A stretch of 64,000 nt of DNA from Neoaquamicrobium microcysteis (GCF_008180155.1 NZ_VSZS01000066.1:186001-250000); one strand, 5' to 3'. Shown: positions 8,039-16,700, counted from the first letter of the stretch. Numbers and translations are program-made. The notes: generated by a model not told the origin, from the letters alone.

Positions 8039-9432
8039 CGCGCAGCCTCCCTCGGCATTCGGGCAGCCTGACGCCTGCCTTCCGCCATGGCCCGCCAGCG
8101 GTCGCGGTAGGTCTCCAGACCGGCGATGGTGCTGGCGGTGACGGGCAAGGTCTCGTCGGCAAAGGGCGACAGCCCTTGCGCCTTGAAGGCAAGGGCCGCA
8201 GCGCCGGTGGCCGATCCTTCGCTCATGGTGGAGCGGACGACTGCCTGGGAGGGGCGCAACTGCGCCAGCATGGCGGTAAACAGGTCGATCTTCGCCAACC
8301 CGCCGTCGATGATGAGCAGATTGTCCGACCGGATAAGGTCGAGCGAAAGATCGGTCATCATGGCGACGTAGAGCGCGGCGACGGCGGCGCGCTCCTCGCC
8401 TTCGACACTGCCTCCGACAATCTCGCCCGTGGTCTCGGGGAATGGCCCGCCGGCCGACCACGACGGCATGGCGAAAATGCCTCGCGCCATCACGCGCTCC
8501 ACCGCGTCGCGTCCGATGGGACGGTCCCAGCCGTTGCTGATGAGATCGTACTCGCGCCCGCCCATGAAGCGCAGCGACGGTGCCGGCTCACCGTTTACCG
8601 TGACGTTGGCTATCATGTCGCGCTCGCCGTCCAGCGCGTCGAGTGGGCAATCGAGATTGATGATGATGACCCAGGTGCCGGTAGACACGAGCGTGAAGCC
8701 GGACAGGCCTGTCATGCGATAATAGGCGAGCGCGGCGTTGGAATCGTGCACGCCGTTGTGCACGGCAAGCGTTCGGCTGCTGCCGTCGGCCAGCGTGATC
8801 TCGGTCGTACCGACGACCGATCCCGCCGGCGCGATCTCGGGAAACAGCTTTCGCCAGCCCATCCGGTCGACAAGAGAGCTGAAATCGCGCTTCAGCGGCG
8901 CCCATAGCTGGTTGTGCGCGCCGAGATAAGACCACTCGGCGAGCGGGCGGCCGGTGAAGCGCCAGACCCAGTATTGCGGGAAGCATAGGATCGATTCCGT
9001 TGCCGCAAAGGCGTCGGGCTCCTCCACTTCCAGCCAGTGGATGTGGCGCGCGATGGAAAAGCCGAGCGGGAGCCAAGGCGTATAGCTTTCCGAAAAATCG
9101 GGCAGCAGGGGGTCGATTTCGGCTGCCACCGCCGCGGGGATTTCCTGCTCGTAGTCGAGGATCGGATGCAGAAGCTCGCGCCCGCGCACCAGCGCGAACG
9201 CGCAGCCATGCGCCGAGATCATGAGGCCGGTGACGCCGTGCGCAGCCACGACTTCGGCCAGTTCGCGGTTCATCCACGAAAACAGCGCGTCGTCGTCCAG
9301 CACGCTGCGGCCGCGAAAATCCTTCCAGACCGGTTTGGTGCGGCGTTCGTCCAGCAGCGCGCCCTCGGGCGAAAAGACGAACATTTTCGAGTTCGTCTTG
9401 CCGAGGTCGAACACCGCCAGCGCGCCGGTCAT
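8035..9432 (-). CDS. rhaK: FGGY-family sugar kinase, rhizobial RhaK-like
   Basis: 465 residues. The FGGY N-terminal ATPase loop is FDLGKTNSKMFVF, with MISAHGCAFALV, VHNGVHDSNAALAYY, STGTWVIIINLD and the C-terminal LLIIDGGLAKIDLF. It starts at the ATG whose bases overlap the repressor stop (ATGA). In Rhizobium leguminosarum the rhamnose kinase RhaK is encoded with the importer and is needed both for phosphorylation and for uptake by that ABC system; direct adjacency to the ATPase here fits that. The probable reaction is ATP plus L-rhamnulose (or rhamnose) to the 1-phosphate, which RhaD then cleaves. Substrate choice is inferred from context. Confidence 0.75.
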   Translation of the reverse strand: MTGALAVFDLGKTNSKMFVFSPEGALLDERRTKPVWKDFRGRSVLDDDALFSWMNRELAEVVAAHGVTGLMISAHGCAFALVRGRELLHPILDYEQEIPAAVAAEIDPLLPDFSESYTPWLPLGFSIARHIHWLEVEEPDAFAATESILCFPQYWVWRFTGRPLAEWSYLGAHNQLWAPLKRDFSSLVDRMGWRKLFPEIAPAGSVVGTTEITLADGSSRTLAVHNGVHDSNAALAYYRMTGLSGFTLVSTGTWVIIINLDCPLDALDGERDMIANVTVNGEPAPSLRFMGGREYDLISNGWDRPIGRDAVERVMARGIFAMPSWSAGGPFPETTGEIVGGSVEGEERAAVAALYVAMMTDLSLDLIRSDNLLIIDGGLAKIDLFTAMLAQLRPSQAVVRSTMSEGSATGAAALAFKAQGLSPFADETLPVTASTIAGLETYRDRWRAMAEGRRQAARMPREAAR

Positions 9433-10205
9433 GGCTCGCCCCCCGCAGAAACGACGTGCAGCGTCACCCCGGCAGCATCCAGCATCTTGGCGTGCTGATC
9501 CGAGATGCCGTCGTCTGTAATGAGCGTCCCGACGCGCGACAGCGGCAGCGCGACGTTGCGGGCGTGAATGGCGAATTTGCGGCTGTCGGCCAGAACGACG
9601 ATCTGGTCGGCGTTGGTGCTGAGTTCCTGAATGGAGCGCACCATCAGGGGGTGCGATTCCAGCAGCCCGTCCGCGCTGATGCCCTGCGCGCCCAGGAAGA
9701 ACTTGGAGGCATAGAAGGATGTCGGCTGAGCGGGAGAATAGATGACGCGCGGCTCGCGGTGCAGGTCGCCTCCGGCAATCGTCAGCGTGCACTTGCCCTG
9801 TTCGCCTAGATAGGCGGCGAGCGGCATGGAATTGGTGAACAGGCGGATGTTGCGGTCCGCGAGCTTGACGCCAAGATGAAAGCAGCTCGATCCGCCATTG
9901 ACGATGACGGCGTCGCCATCGGCCACCATGGTCGCGGCGCGGTCGGCGATCTGCCGCTTTGCGTCCACCGCAAGGTCGCGGTTTTCGTCGTAAGGGCGGG
10001 CGAAGGCGGTTGCCTGCGAGGCGCCGTCGAGCGCGGAAACGCCACCATAGACCTTACGGGCCGCGCCCGAGCCGTCGATCTTGTCGATGTCGCGGCGGAT
10101 GGTAGCCGCCGAAACGCCCAGCCGCTCCTGAAGATCGCGCACGGACGCAAATGGCCTGTCGCGCAGGATCTCGATGATCTGTCGCTGACGGATCAGGTCG
10201 CTCAC
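9429..10205 (-). CDS. rhaR: DeoR/GlpR-family transcriptional regulator, RhaR-like
   Basis: 258 residues from a GTG at 10205, chosen because GGAGGA lies 8 bases upstream; earlier in-frame starts lack a box. The N-terminal DeoR helix-turn-helix spans about residues 5-57 (RQRQIIEILRDRPFASVRDL, then LGVSAATIRRDIDKID). The C-terminal sugar-phosphate sensor domain has VNGGSSCFHLG, LTIAGGDLHREPRVIY and ALPLSRVGTLITDDG. It is the first gene of the minus-strand rhamnose-type operon and faces rhaD across a 219-base spacer with a perfect inverted repeat, so it probably represses both transcripts until a sugar phosphate binds. DeoR-type RhaR is the known negative regulator of the rhizobial rhamnose locus. 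Confidence 0.82.
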   Translation of the reverse strand: MSDLIRQRQIIEILRDRPFASVRDLQERLGVSAATIRRDIDKIDGSGAARKVYGGVSALDGASQATAFARPYDENRDLAVDAKRQIADRAATMVADGDAVIVNGGSSCFHLGVKLADRNIRLFTNSMPLAAYLGEQGKCTLTIAGGDLHREPRVIYSPAQPTSFYASKFFLGAQGISADGLLESHPLMVRSIQELSTNADQIVVLADSRKFAIHARNVALPLSRVGTLITDDGISDQHAKMLDAAGVTLHVVSAGGEP

Positions 10206-10303
10206 GCATTCTCCTCCCGTGGCGTCACCAAAAGGCGTCGTCATGAAGTAAGTTACGCAGATTGGCGCTTTAGGCAAGCGGTTTGTGATAAAGATCAATC
10301 ATA

Positions 10304-10334
10304 TTGCAGCGCAAACAGAGTATATGCGCTGCAA
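10304..10334. promoter_or_regulatory. Inverted repeat in the rhaR-rhaD divergent promoter region
   Basis: TTGCAGCGC at 10304-10312 and GCGCTGCAA at 10326-10334 are perfect 9-bp arms separated by 13 bases. The repeat lies about 100 bases from the repressor start and 91 bases from the rhaD start. Its position makes it the best operator candidate for the DeoR regulator; binding is inferred. Confidence 0.5.
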
Positions 10335-10424
10335 CATGAGCGACTTGCATCTTTTTGCGATTGACAATGAGCATGGGTTGGCATGAATTTCATGTGGGCG
10401 AGCGGCCCATGGGAGGACTTCGAG

Positions 10425-12527
10425 ATGGCCGAAGAGCGATCCGCGCGACTGGACAATCTATGGGATGATGCCCGGGCTGCCGCGATGAGCGAGCCGGACC
10501 GGCTGGTGTACCGCTCGAACCTGCTGGGCTCGGACAAGCGGGTGACCAATTACGGTGGCGGCAACACCTCTTCCAAGGTCACCCAGAAAGACCCGCTGAC
10601 AGGCGAGGATGTCGAGGTTCTCTGGGTGAAGGGGTCCGGCGGCGACAGCGCCTCGATCAAGCTGGATGGCTTCGCCACCCTCTACATGGATCGACTGGAG
10701 GCGCTGAAGCGACTATATCGTGGTGTCGATCATGAAGACGAGATGGTCGGCTACCTCCCGCACTGCACCTTCAACCTCAATCCCCGCGCGGCATCGATCG
10801 ACACGCCGCTGCATGCTTTCGTGCCGCGCAGCTATGTGGATCACATGCATCCAGACGCGATCATCGCGATCGCGGCGGCAAAGGATTCAAAAGCGCTGAC
10901 GAAGGAGATCTTCGGTGACGCCATCGGCTGGCTCCCGTGGAAGCGGCCGGGCTTCGAATTGGGCCTGTGGCTGGAAAAATTCTGCCGAGAGAACCCCGAC
11001 GCGAAAGGCGTGGTGCTGGAAAGCCACGGACTGTTCACATGGGGTGACACGCCGAAGGCGTGCTACACCACCACCATCGACACCATCAATCAGGCGATCG
11101 ATTGGTTCGAGAAGCAGACGGGGGGCAGGGCGGCTTTCGGTGGCGCGGCTGCAAGCGCGCTCCCTGCCGCCGAACGTCGCGCGATAGCAGCACGGCTGAT
11201 GCCGAGGATACGCGGCCTGATTTCGCAAAACGGCATCCACAAGGTCGGGCATTTCGACGATTCCGCTGCCGTGCTGGAGTTCGTCAACGCGCAGCAGCTC
11301 GAACCGCTAGCGGCGCTCGGCACATCATGTCCGGACCATTTCCTGCGCACGAAGATACGACCGCTGGTGATCGGGTTTGATCCCGCGAAGCCTGACGTGG
11401 ACAACGTGATTGCCGGACTGCCAGCGGCACTGGAAGACTACCGCGCCGGCTACCAGGCCTATTACAACCGCTGCCGCCATCCGGATTCACCGGGTGTGCG
11501 CGACCCTAACGCTGTGGTGTATCTGATGCCCGGCGTGGGAATGTTTACGTTCGCGGCCGACAAGGCGACCGCGCGCATCTCCGCCGAGTTCTACGTCAAC
11601 GCCATAAACGTGATGCGTGGCGCGTCCGCCGTTTCCACCTATGTGGGTCTGGCGGAGCAGGAAGCTTTCGACATCGAATACTGGCAACTGGAAGAAGCCA
11701 AGCTCCAGCGGATGCCGAAGCCCAAGTCGCTGGCCGGCAGGGTCGCCTTCGTGACCGGCGGGGCCGGGGGCATCGGCAAGGCGACGGCGGTTCGGTTGCT
11801 GCGCGAGGGCGCATGCGTTGTGCTGGCCGATATCGATGCACCGGCGCTGGAAAACGCGAGTGCTGAACTGGGCAAGGCTTTCGGAACGGATTTCGTGCGG
11901 ACGACGCAGTTCGACGTCACCGACGAGACGGCGGTGGCGGCAGCCTACGCGCATGCGGCGGTAGAGTATGGCGGCGTCGACATCCTCGTCTCCAACGCCG
12001 GGATTTCGTCGTCCGCACCTATCGAAGACACCGAATTGTCCATGTGGAACCGCAACATGGACATTCTGGCCAAGGGGTACTTCCTCGTCTCGCGCGAGGC
12101 GTTCCGGGTCTTCAAGCAGCAGCAGATCGGAGGCAACATCGTCTTCATCGCATCGAAGAACGCGCTTGCCGCCTCGCCCAACGCGGCGGCCTACTGCACT
12201 GCCAAGGCGGCGGAAATCCACCTGGCGCGCTGCCTGGCGCTGGAGGGCGCGGAGGACCAGATAAGGGTCAACACGGTCAACCCGGACGCGGTGCTGCGCG
12301 GCTCCAAGATATGGACGGGCGAATGGCGCGAGCAGCGTGCTGCGGCCTATGCGATGGAGCCAGATCAGCTCGAGGAACATTACCGCAAGCGCTCCATGCT
12401 CAAGCGCTCGGTGTTCCCCGAGGATATTGCCGAGGCTGTCTACTTTCTCGCCTCGGACCTGTCGGCCAAATCGACCGGCAACATCATCAATGTCGATGCG
12501 GGCAACGCCCAGAGCTTTACGCGGTAG
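10425..12527 (+). CDS. rhaD: Bifunctional rhamnulose-1-phosphate aldolase / short-chain dehydrogenase
   Basis: 700 residues with two domains. Residues ~1-400 are a class II aldolase: VTNYGGGNTSSKV, LWVKGSGGDSASI, STPLHAFVP-type segment, the metal site DHMHPDAIIAIA and VVLESHGLFTWG. Residues ~430-700 are a classical short-chain dehydrogenase: VTGGAGGIGKAT (NAD binding), SNAGISSSAP and the catalytic YCTAK at about 589-593. In rhizobia this fusion cleaves L-rhamnulose-1-phosphate to dihydroxyacetone phosphate and L-lactaldehyde, the second half acting on lactaldehyde. ATG 10425 is chosen over the ATG at 10383 because GGGAGG sits 8 bases upstream and the length then matches the family (~700). It is divergent from the repressor and shares the intergenic operator candidate. 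Confidence 0.9.
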   Translation: MAEERSARLDNLWDDARAAAMSEPDRLVYRSNLLGSDKRVTNYGGGNTSSKVTQKDPLTGEDVEVLWVKGSGGDSASIKLDGFATLYMDRLEALKRLYRGVDHEDEMVGYLPHCTFNLNPRAASIDTPLHAFVPRSYVDHMHPDAIIAIAAAKDSKALTKEIFGDAIGWLPWKRPGFELGLWLEKFCRENPDAKGVVLESHGLFTWGDTPKACYTTTIDTINQAIDWFEKQTGGRAAFGGAAASALPAAERRAIAARLMPRIRGLISQNGIHKVGHFDDSAAVLEFVNAQQLEPLAALGTSCPDHFLRTKIRPLVIGFDPAKPDVDNVIAGLPAALEDYRAGYQAYYNRCRHPDSPGVRDPNAVVYLMPGVGMFTFAADKATARISAEFYVNAINVMRGASAVSTYVGLAEQEAFDIEYWQLEEAKLQRMPKPKSLAGRVAFVTGGAGGIGKATAVRLLREGACVVLADIDAPALENASAELGKAFGTDFVRTTQFDVTDETAVAAAYAHAAVEYGGVDILVSNAGISSSAPIEDTELSMWNRNMDILAKGYFLVSREAFRVFKQQQIGGNIVFIASKNALAASPNAAAYCTAKAAEIHLARCLALEGAEDQIRVNTVNPDAVLRGSKIWTGEWREQRAAAYAMEPDQLEEHYRKRSMLKRSVFPEDIAEAVYFLASDLSAKSTGNIINVDAGNAQSFTR

Positions 12528-12536
12528 TCCGCTTTA

Positions 12537-12983
12537 TCAGCGCTGGCCGTCCATCTCGGCCAGCTTGCGCACCCGGCGGCGGAAATCCTCGTCGGTCGAG
12601 AACTCTGCTTTCAGGTAGGCTTCAACCAGATCCTTGGCGAGCCACGGCCCGACGATCTGCGCGCCGATACACATGACGTTCACGTCGTCATGCTCGACCG
12701 ACTGGTGGGCGGAATGGACATCATGGCAGACGGCCGCGCGGATGCCCTTGACCTTGTTGGCGGCGATCGATGCGCCGACACCGGTGCCACATACCATCAG
12801 CCCGCGCTCGGCTTCGCCGGCTGAGATGCGGTCGGTTACCTGCCGCGCGATGTCGGGAAAATCGACAGGGTTCGGATCATACGAACCGACATCCTCCACC
12901 TCGTGCCCGAGCGATTTGACGAACTCGACGATCGTCGCCTTGAGCGGGTAGCCTGCGTGATCCGAGCCAATGACGATGCGCAT
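12537..12983 (-). CDS. RpiB/LacAB-family sugar-phosphate isomerase
   Basis: 148 residues, the full RpiB length. The N-terminal IGSDHAGYPLK motif, the phosphate-binding loop GLMVCGTGVGASIAANKV with catalytic-type Cys65, and RAAVCHDVHSAHQSVEHDDVNVM with His98 in the conserved position support an aldose-ketose phosphate isomerase of the ribose-5-phosphate isomerase B family. ATG 12983 follows GGAGA. It is 22 bases after the TRAP large permease gene and on the same strand, so it is probably the last gene of the TRAP operon. The stop is only 9 bases from the convergent rhaD stop. RpiB relatives also act on tetrulose or hexose phosphates, so the true substrate may be that of the adjacent importer. 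Confidence 0.85.
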   Translation of the reverse strand: MRIVIGSDHAGYPLKATIVEFVKSLGHEVEDVGSYDPNPVDFPDIARQVTDRISAGEAERGLMVCGTGVGASIAANKVKGIRAAVCHDVHSAHQSVEHDDVNVMCIGAQIVGPWLAKDLVEAYLKAEFSTDEDFRRRVRKLAEMDGQR

Positions 12984-13005
12984 GTTTTCTCCGTATCCGT
13001 TTGTG

Positions 13006-14280
13006 TCAGCGAAGCATTGACGGCAGCCACAGGACCAGGCCGTCAGCGAAGGTGATGATGGCAAGCGTGGCCAGCAGCGGCACGTAGAAGGGAATGAGTG
13101 CCCTCAAAAGCTGGCGCAGCGTGATGCCGGCGATGTTGGTGAGCAGGAAAAGCGACAGCCCCATCGGCGGTGTCAGCAGCCCGAACATCAGGTTGAAGAT
13201 CACAACGATCCCGAGGTGAACCGGATCGATCCCGGCCATCACCAGCGGCGGTGCTATCACCGGCACGACCAGAAGGGTGGCAGTGGTGGAATCCAGGAAC
13301 ATGCCCGCGATAAAGAAGATGAGGTTGGCGATAAGAAGCAGCATCAGCGGGTCGGTGCTGAACTGGAGTATCCAGCGCGAGAAGCTCTGGGGAACCTGCT
13401 CGACCGCCAGTATCCAGCCGAAAAGGGCTGCCACGGCGACAATGATGAGGATCGCACTTGTGCTCTTGACCGTCATCATGAGCGCGCTGCCGAGGTGGGG
13501 CAGAGTCAGTTCACGATAGAAGACCAAGCTGATGAAGACGACGTAGACGACCGTGACGGCGGCCGCTTCGGTGGGCGTGAACATGCCGAGCAGCATACCG
13601 GCAATCATCAGAACGGGCGCGATCAGCGCGGGCAATGCCGGTAGCAGCGAGACGAACAGCTCTCGCAGGGTGGGCCAGCGCTCGGCGCGGGGCAGCTTGT
13701 AGCGATAGGACAGCACGACCGTCGTCAGCATCAGCAGCGCCACGCAAATGAGCGCCGGCACGATGCCCGCCAGCAGAAGCTGGACTATGGAGACGCTGGT
13801 GACCGAGCCATAGACGATCAGCGGTATGCTGGGCGGGAAGATCGGCCCGACGACGGCGGATGCACCGGTAACGGCTGCGGAGAAGGGCGCCGTGAAGCCC
13901 TTTTTCTTCATCGCCTCGATCTCGATACGGCCGAGACCGCCTACATCTGCCAGCGCCGCGCCGGACATGCCCGAGAAGACGAGGCTCGAGAAGATGTTGA
14001 CCTGCGCCAGCCCGCCCGGAACGCGGCCAACGGCCGTGTCGGCGAAACGGAAGATGCGGTCGGTGATGCCCGCGGAATTCATCAGATTGCCGACGAAGAT
14101 GAAGATCGGCACCGCGACGAGCGGGAACGAATCGAGCGCGTAGGTGATGCGCTGCGCCAGAAGGCCGAAAGGCAGCCCCTCGATCAGTACATAGACGATG
14201 GAGGGTATGAGGATGGCGTAGACAACGGGAAAGCCCGCAATGAAGAGAAGCAGGAAACCTGCAATGACGGCCAGACCCAT
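13006..14280 (-). CDS. TRAP transporter large permease subunit (DctM type)
   Basis: 424 residues with about twelve hydrophobic segments. The DctM/TRAP large-subunit pattern is present: FIAGFPVVYAILIPSIVY at the N-terminus, VPIFIFVGNLMNSAGIT, the conserved GMSGAALADVGGLGRIEIEAM loop region, GASAVVGPIFPPSIPLIVYG and FNLMFGLLTPPMGLSLFLL. With the small subunit it imports an organic solute using a sodium or proton gradient. The start ATG at 14280 abuts the stop of the small-subunit gene, and rpiB follows after 22 bases. Confidence 0.9.
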   Translation of the reverse strand: MGLAVIAGFLLLFIAGFPVVYAILIPSIVYVLIEGLPFGLLAQRITYALDSFPLVAVPIFIFVGNLMNSAGITDRIFRFADTAVGRVPGGLAQVNIFSSLVFSGMSGAALADVGGLGRIEIEAMKKKGFTAPFSAAVTGASAVVGPIFPPSIPLIVYGSVTSVSIVQLLLAGIVPALICVALLMLTTVVLSYRYKLPRAERWPTLRELFVSLLPALPALIAPVLMIAGMLLGMFTPTEAAAVTVVYVVFISLVFYRELTLPHLGSALMMTVKSTSAILIIVAVAALFGWILAVEQVPQSFSRWILQFSTDPLMLLLIANLIFFIAGMFLDSTTATLLVVPVIAPPLVMAGIDPVHLGIVVIFNLMFGLLTPPMGLSLFLLTNIAGITLRQLLRALIPFYVPLLATLAIITFADGLVLWLPSMLR

Positions 14281-14281
14281 C

Positions 14282-14746
14282 TTACAGCACCTTGGTGTGT
14301 TCGCGGGGCGGGTTGCGCAGGTCGCGCAGGTGCAGCAACGCGGCTGCGGCGAACCCGAAGAACGTGGATCCTAGGAACAGCCAGAAGGGTATCTTCAGCG
14401 TCGGCGTTGCGTTGGTGAGGTTGCGGAAGATGGTCTGCCACGTGACCCAAGCGATGAAGGCGGCAGCCGCAAATCCCAGAAATGCGATGACCAACACGGC
14501 AGCCTTCTGCATCGCCGGAGGCAGCGCCTCGCGGAACTCGGCCATCACGATGTTCTCGTGGTCCATCACCACGAGCGGAAATGCCGTAAAGACGAGCACG
14601 ATAAGCAGAAAGCGGGTGAACTCCTCCGCCCCGATGATCGCCGCGCCGAAAAGATCGCGCATCACCACCTGGGTGAAAGGCACGACCACGAGCAGGACGA
14701 GAACGAGGGCGCAGAACGCCATCAGGATGGTACGAAGATGCCGCAT
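14282..14746 (-). CDS. TRAP transporter small permease subunit (DctQ type)
   Basis: 154 residues with four predicted membrane helices (about residues 7-29, 40-60, 82-104 and 124-146). The pattern GAEEFTRFLLIVLVFTAF followed by a D-H-E-N-I segment (VVMDHENIVMAEF) is the family signature. It pairs with the large subunit encoded one base downstream. It lies 60 bases after the binding-protein gene, with a GC-rich hairpin in that gap. Substrate is unknown. Confidence 0.85.
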   Translation of the reverse strand: MRHLRTILMAFCALVLVLLVVVPFTQVVMRDLFGAAIIGAEEFTRFLLIVLVFTAFPLVVMDHENIVMAEFREALPPAMQKAAVLVIAFLGFAAAAFIAWVTWQTIFRNLTNATPTLKIPFWLFLGSTFFGFAAAALLHLRDLRNPPREHTKVL

Positions 14747-14765
14747 GACTTTTCCCCGTGATGCG

Positions 14766-14791
14766 CCGGCGGCCCGTGTTGCGGCCGCCGG
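14766..14791 (-). promoter_or_regulatory. Intercistronic hairpin between TRAP binding-protein and DctQ genes
   Basis: CCGGCGGCC and GGCCGCCGG form a perfect 9-bp all-GC stem around an 8-base loop. It begins 15 bases past the binding-protein stop on the minus strand. No T-run follows, so it probably stabilises the upstream mRNA or attenuates the permease genes rather than ending transcription. Confidence 0.5.
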
Positions 14792-14806
14792 GCGTCGCGA
14801 TGCGTG

Positions 14807-15802
14807 TTATTCGACCGCTGCGATCTGCTCGATGTAGGTCGCGTAGTCGGGGAAGTCGGTTCGGATCTGCGCCAGCACCGAATCGCGGAAGGCGGCGATG
14901 TCGAGCCCTTCGGCCTCTGTGACGACGGTCATGCCGTGGCCCTTAAGCTCTTCGACGAGCTCGGCTTCGGACTCGGTCGCCCACTGGAGCGATTCCTGCG
15001 CCTTCTTGTCCAGCACCTCGGTGATGGCCTGTCGCTGCTCTTCTTCGAGCCCCTGCCAGATCTCCTCGTTGATGAAGACCGCAAGCACCGACTGCATATG
15101 CGCTGTCATGGCGACGTGCGACTGCACCTCGTATAGCTTGTTGGCGCTGATCATGGTGAGAGGATTTTCCTGCCCGACGACGAGACCCGTCATCAGGGCG
15201 GTCGGCAGTTCGGCAACCTCGACCGGCGTCGGCACTGCCCCAAAGCCCTTGACCATCGAGACCCAGAGATCGAGTGGAACGGCGCGGAACGGCTTGCCGG
15301 AGAGGTCGGCGGGCGACTTCACCTCGAAGTTGGACGAGATCTGGCGCGCGCCGCGATAGATGCGGCCGATGATGCGCACGCCGCCCTCGGCGACGAGGCG
15401 CTCGTTGATGGCCTGCAGGGCAGGCGAGGTCGCCGGGTCGGTGGCAGCCAGCGAGTGTGCGCCGTCGCGATAGATGAATGGGGCGTTGAACACGGCTACC
15501 TCGGGCACGATGCGCGCCAGCGAGGCGAAGTCGTGATGCCCCATCGAGATGGAACCCATGCGAACGCCGTCGACCATTTCGGCGACGCCGCCGAGCTGGC
15601 TGGCGGGGTAGACCTGTACGGTCACGGCGCCGCCGGTCGCTTCAGCGATCTCCGCGGACGCTTCGGCCGCATAGATCGTCTGGATGTCACCTTCCGCCCC
15701 GACATGCGCGTAGCGCAGATCGGCGGCGGAAGCGGCGCCCGCAAGTAGGCCCCATGCGAGCACGATGCCGGTGAGCCGGCTGATTGGCTTGAAGTGGTTC
15801 AT
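14807..15802 (-). CDS. TRAP transporter substrate-binding protein (DctP type)
   Basis: 331 residues. A Sec signal peptide (residues 1-27, ending ASAA) precedes a DctP-family periplasmic protein: LRYAHVGAEGD, VQVYPASQLGG, MVDGVRMGSISM, APFIYRD, GGVRIIGRIYRGARQI and the ligand-Arg region DLSGKPFRAVPLDLWV. The Arg in GKPFRAVP is the position that usually forms a salt bridge with a carboxylate, which suggests an acidic sugar or organic acid. It lies 38 bases after the GntR gene and 60 bases before dctQ, in one apparent operon that ends with rpiB. Confidence 0.88.
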   Translation of the reverse strand: MNHFKPISRLTGIVLAWGLLAGAASAADLRYAHVGAEGDIQTIYAAEASAEIAEATGGAVTVQVYPASQLGGVAEMVDGVRMGSISMGHHDFASLARIVPEVAVFNAPFIYRDGAHSLAATDPATSPALQAINERLVAEGGVRIIGRIYRGARQISSNFEVKSPADLSGKPFRAVPLDLWVSMVKGFGAVPTPVEVAELPTALMTGLVVGQENPLTMISANKLYEVQSHVAMTAHMQSVLAVFINEEIWQGLEEEQRQAITEVLDKKAQESLQWATESEAELVEELKGHGMTVVTEAEGLDIAAFRDSVLAQIRTDFPDYATYIEQIAAVE

Positions 15803-15840
15803 AGTGTCTCCTTCCCTGTTTTCAGTCGTGTTTTTGATTG

Positions 15841-16596
15841 TCAGTCTTTTTCCTGCGGCGCCGCCTTTCTCGAAAATGCAGCGATGAAGCTCTTGCGGCG
15901 CAGTTCATCGCCGATGGCGAAATGGTCGCGCAGCTTCTGGTCGGCAGCGTCGGGATCGCGCGCGAGGATCGACAGGAAGACGTCGCGATGGGCCTCGACC
16001 AGATAGTCGATGATGCCCGGCGTGCCGCTGGTCTCCAGGCGGCGCTGGACGTGGCTGCGCTTCAGAAGCTCGGAGATCGACTGGTAAAGCGTGACGAGCG
16101 CCGGGCTGCGGCTGGCTTCCACGATCGCCATGTGGAAGGCGAAGTCGGCCTCGCCGCCGTCGTCCACATCGTGCAGCGTTTCCATCAGCCGGTGAAGAAG
16201 GCTGCCGATGCGCGACACGTCGCCATCCGTCGCGCGGACGCAGGCAAGCCGTATCGCCTGGCACTCGATGGCCACACGCGCCTGCATGATGTCGTCCATC
16301 ATGTCGGGTTGCTGTGCGAGGCAGAAGGTGAAGAAGTCGCTCAACACGCCGATGTCGGCCTTGCGCACATAGGCGCCCTTGCCGTGGCGGATATCGAGAA
16401 AACCGAGCATCGCCAGCGAGCGAAGCGCTTCGCGCAGCACCGGACGCGACACGCCCAGCCGAAGGCACAGTTCGCGCTCGCCCAGAAGCCTGTCCCCGAC
16501 GGTCAACGTGCGCGAAAGAAGCTGCTCGCGGAAGAAGGCATACACCTTCTCGGTTCCCGCAAGATCGTCGGCGCTTTCGTTCAGGATCGCAGTCAT
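15841..16596 (-). CDS. FadR-subfamily GntR transcriptional regulator
   Basis: 251 residues. The N-terminal winged helix spans about residues 15-80 (LLGERELCLRLGVSRPVLREALRSL, then GFLDIRHGKGAYVRK). The C-terminal FCD effector domain contains ARVAIECQAIRLAC, DFAFHMAIVEASRSPAL and EAHRDVFLSILARD, with the Asp/His residues that bind metal and an organic acid ligand in this family. It is the first gene of the TRAP operon. A GTGGT-N3-ACCAC element lies 15 bases upstream of the start codon, as expected for autorepression. The ligand is probably the TRAP substrate or its product. Confidence 0.85.
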   Translation of the reverse strand: MTAILNESADDLAGTEKVYAFFREQLLSRTLTVGDRLLGERELCLRLGVSRPVLREALRSLAMLGFLDIRHGKGAYVRKADIGVLSDFFTFCLAQQPDMMDDIMQARVAIECQAIRLACVRATDGDVSRIGSLLHRLMETLHDVDDGGEADFAFHMAIVEASRSPALVTLYQSISELLKRSHVQRRLETSGTPGIIDYLVEAHRDVFLSILARDPDAADQKLRDHFAIGDELRRKSFIAAFSRKAAPQEKD

Positions 16597-16611
16597 CTAT
16601 CTGGCCAAACA

Positions 16612-16624
16612 GTGGTCATACCAC
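16612..16624. promoter_or_regulatory. GntR/FadR-type operator upstream of the TRAP operon regulator
   Basis: GTGGTCATACCAC is an inverted repeat GTGGT-N3-ACCAC and matches the NTGGTNNNACCAN operator of FadR-subfamily regulators. It lies 15 bases upstream of the GntR start codon. Occupancy would block the promoter of the regulator and TRAP genes. Confidence 0.65.
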
Positions 16625-16687
16625 ATTGGCGCAGAAATCATGCGAGAGTCAACCTGTGGTGCAGAGTGGTGAACAAAATGGTTTCAA

Positions 16688-16700
16688 CTGGTATTACCTG
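16688..16700. promoter_or_regulatory. Second, imperfect GntR-type operator
   Basis: CTGGTATTACCTG keeps the TGGT-N3-ACC core but has T in place of A at the last arm position. Its centre is 76 bases from that of the stronger site, close to seven helical turns, so looping between two dimers is possible. Support is weaker than for the first site. Confidence 0.4.

Noticed and set aside
10295-10549. 84-codon minus-strand open frame in the rhaR-rhaD spacer
   Set aside because: It overlaps the rhaD start and the operator, has no ribosome box and Ser/Arg-rich random composition.
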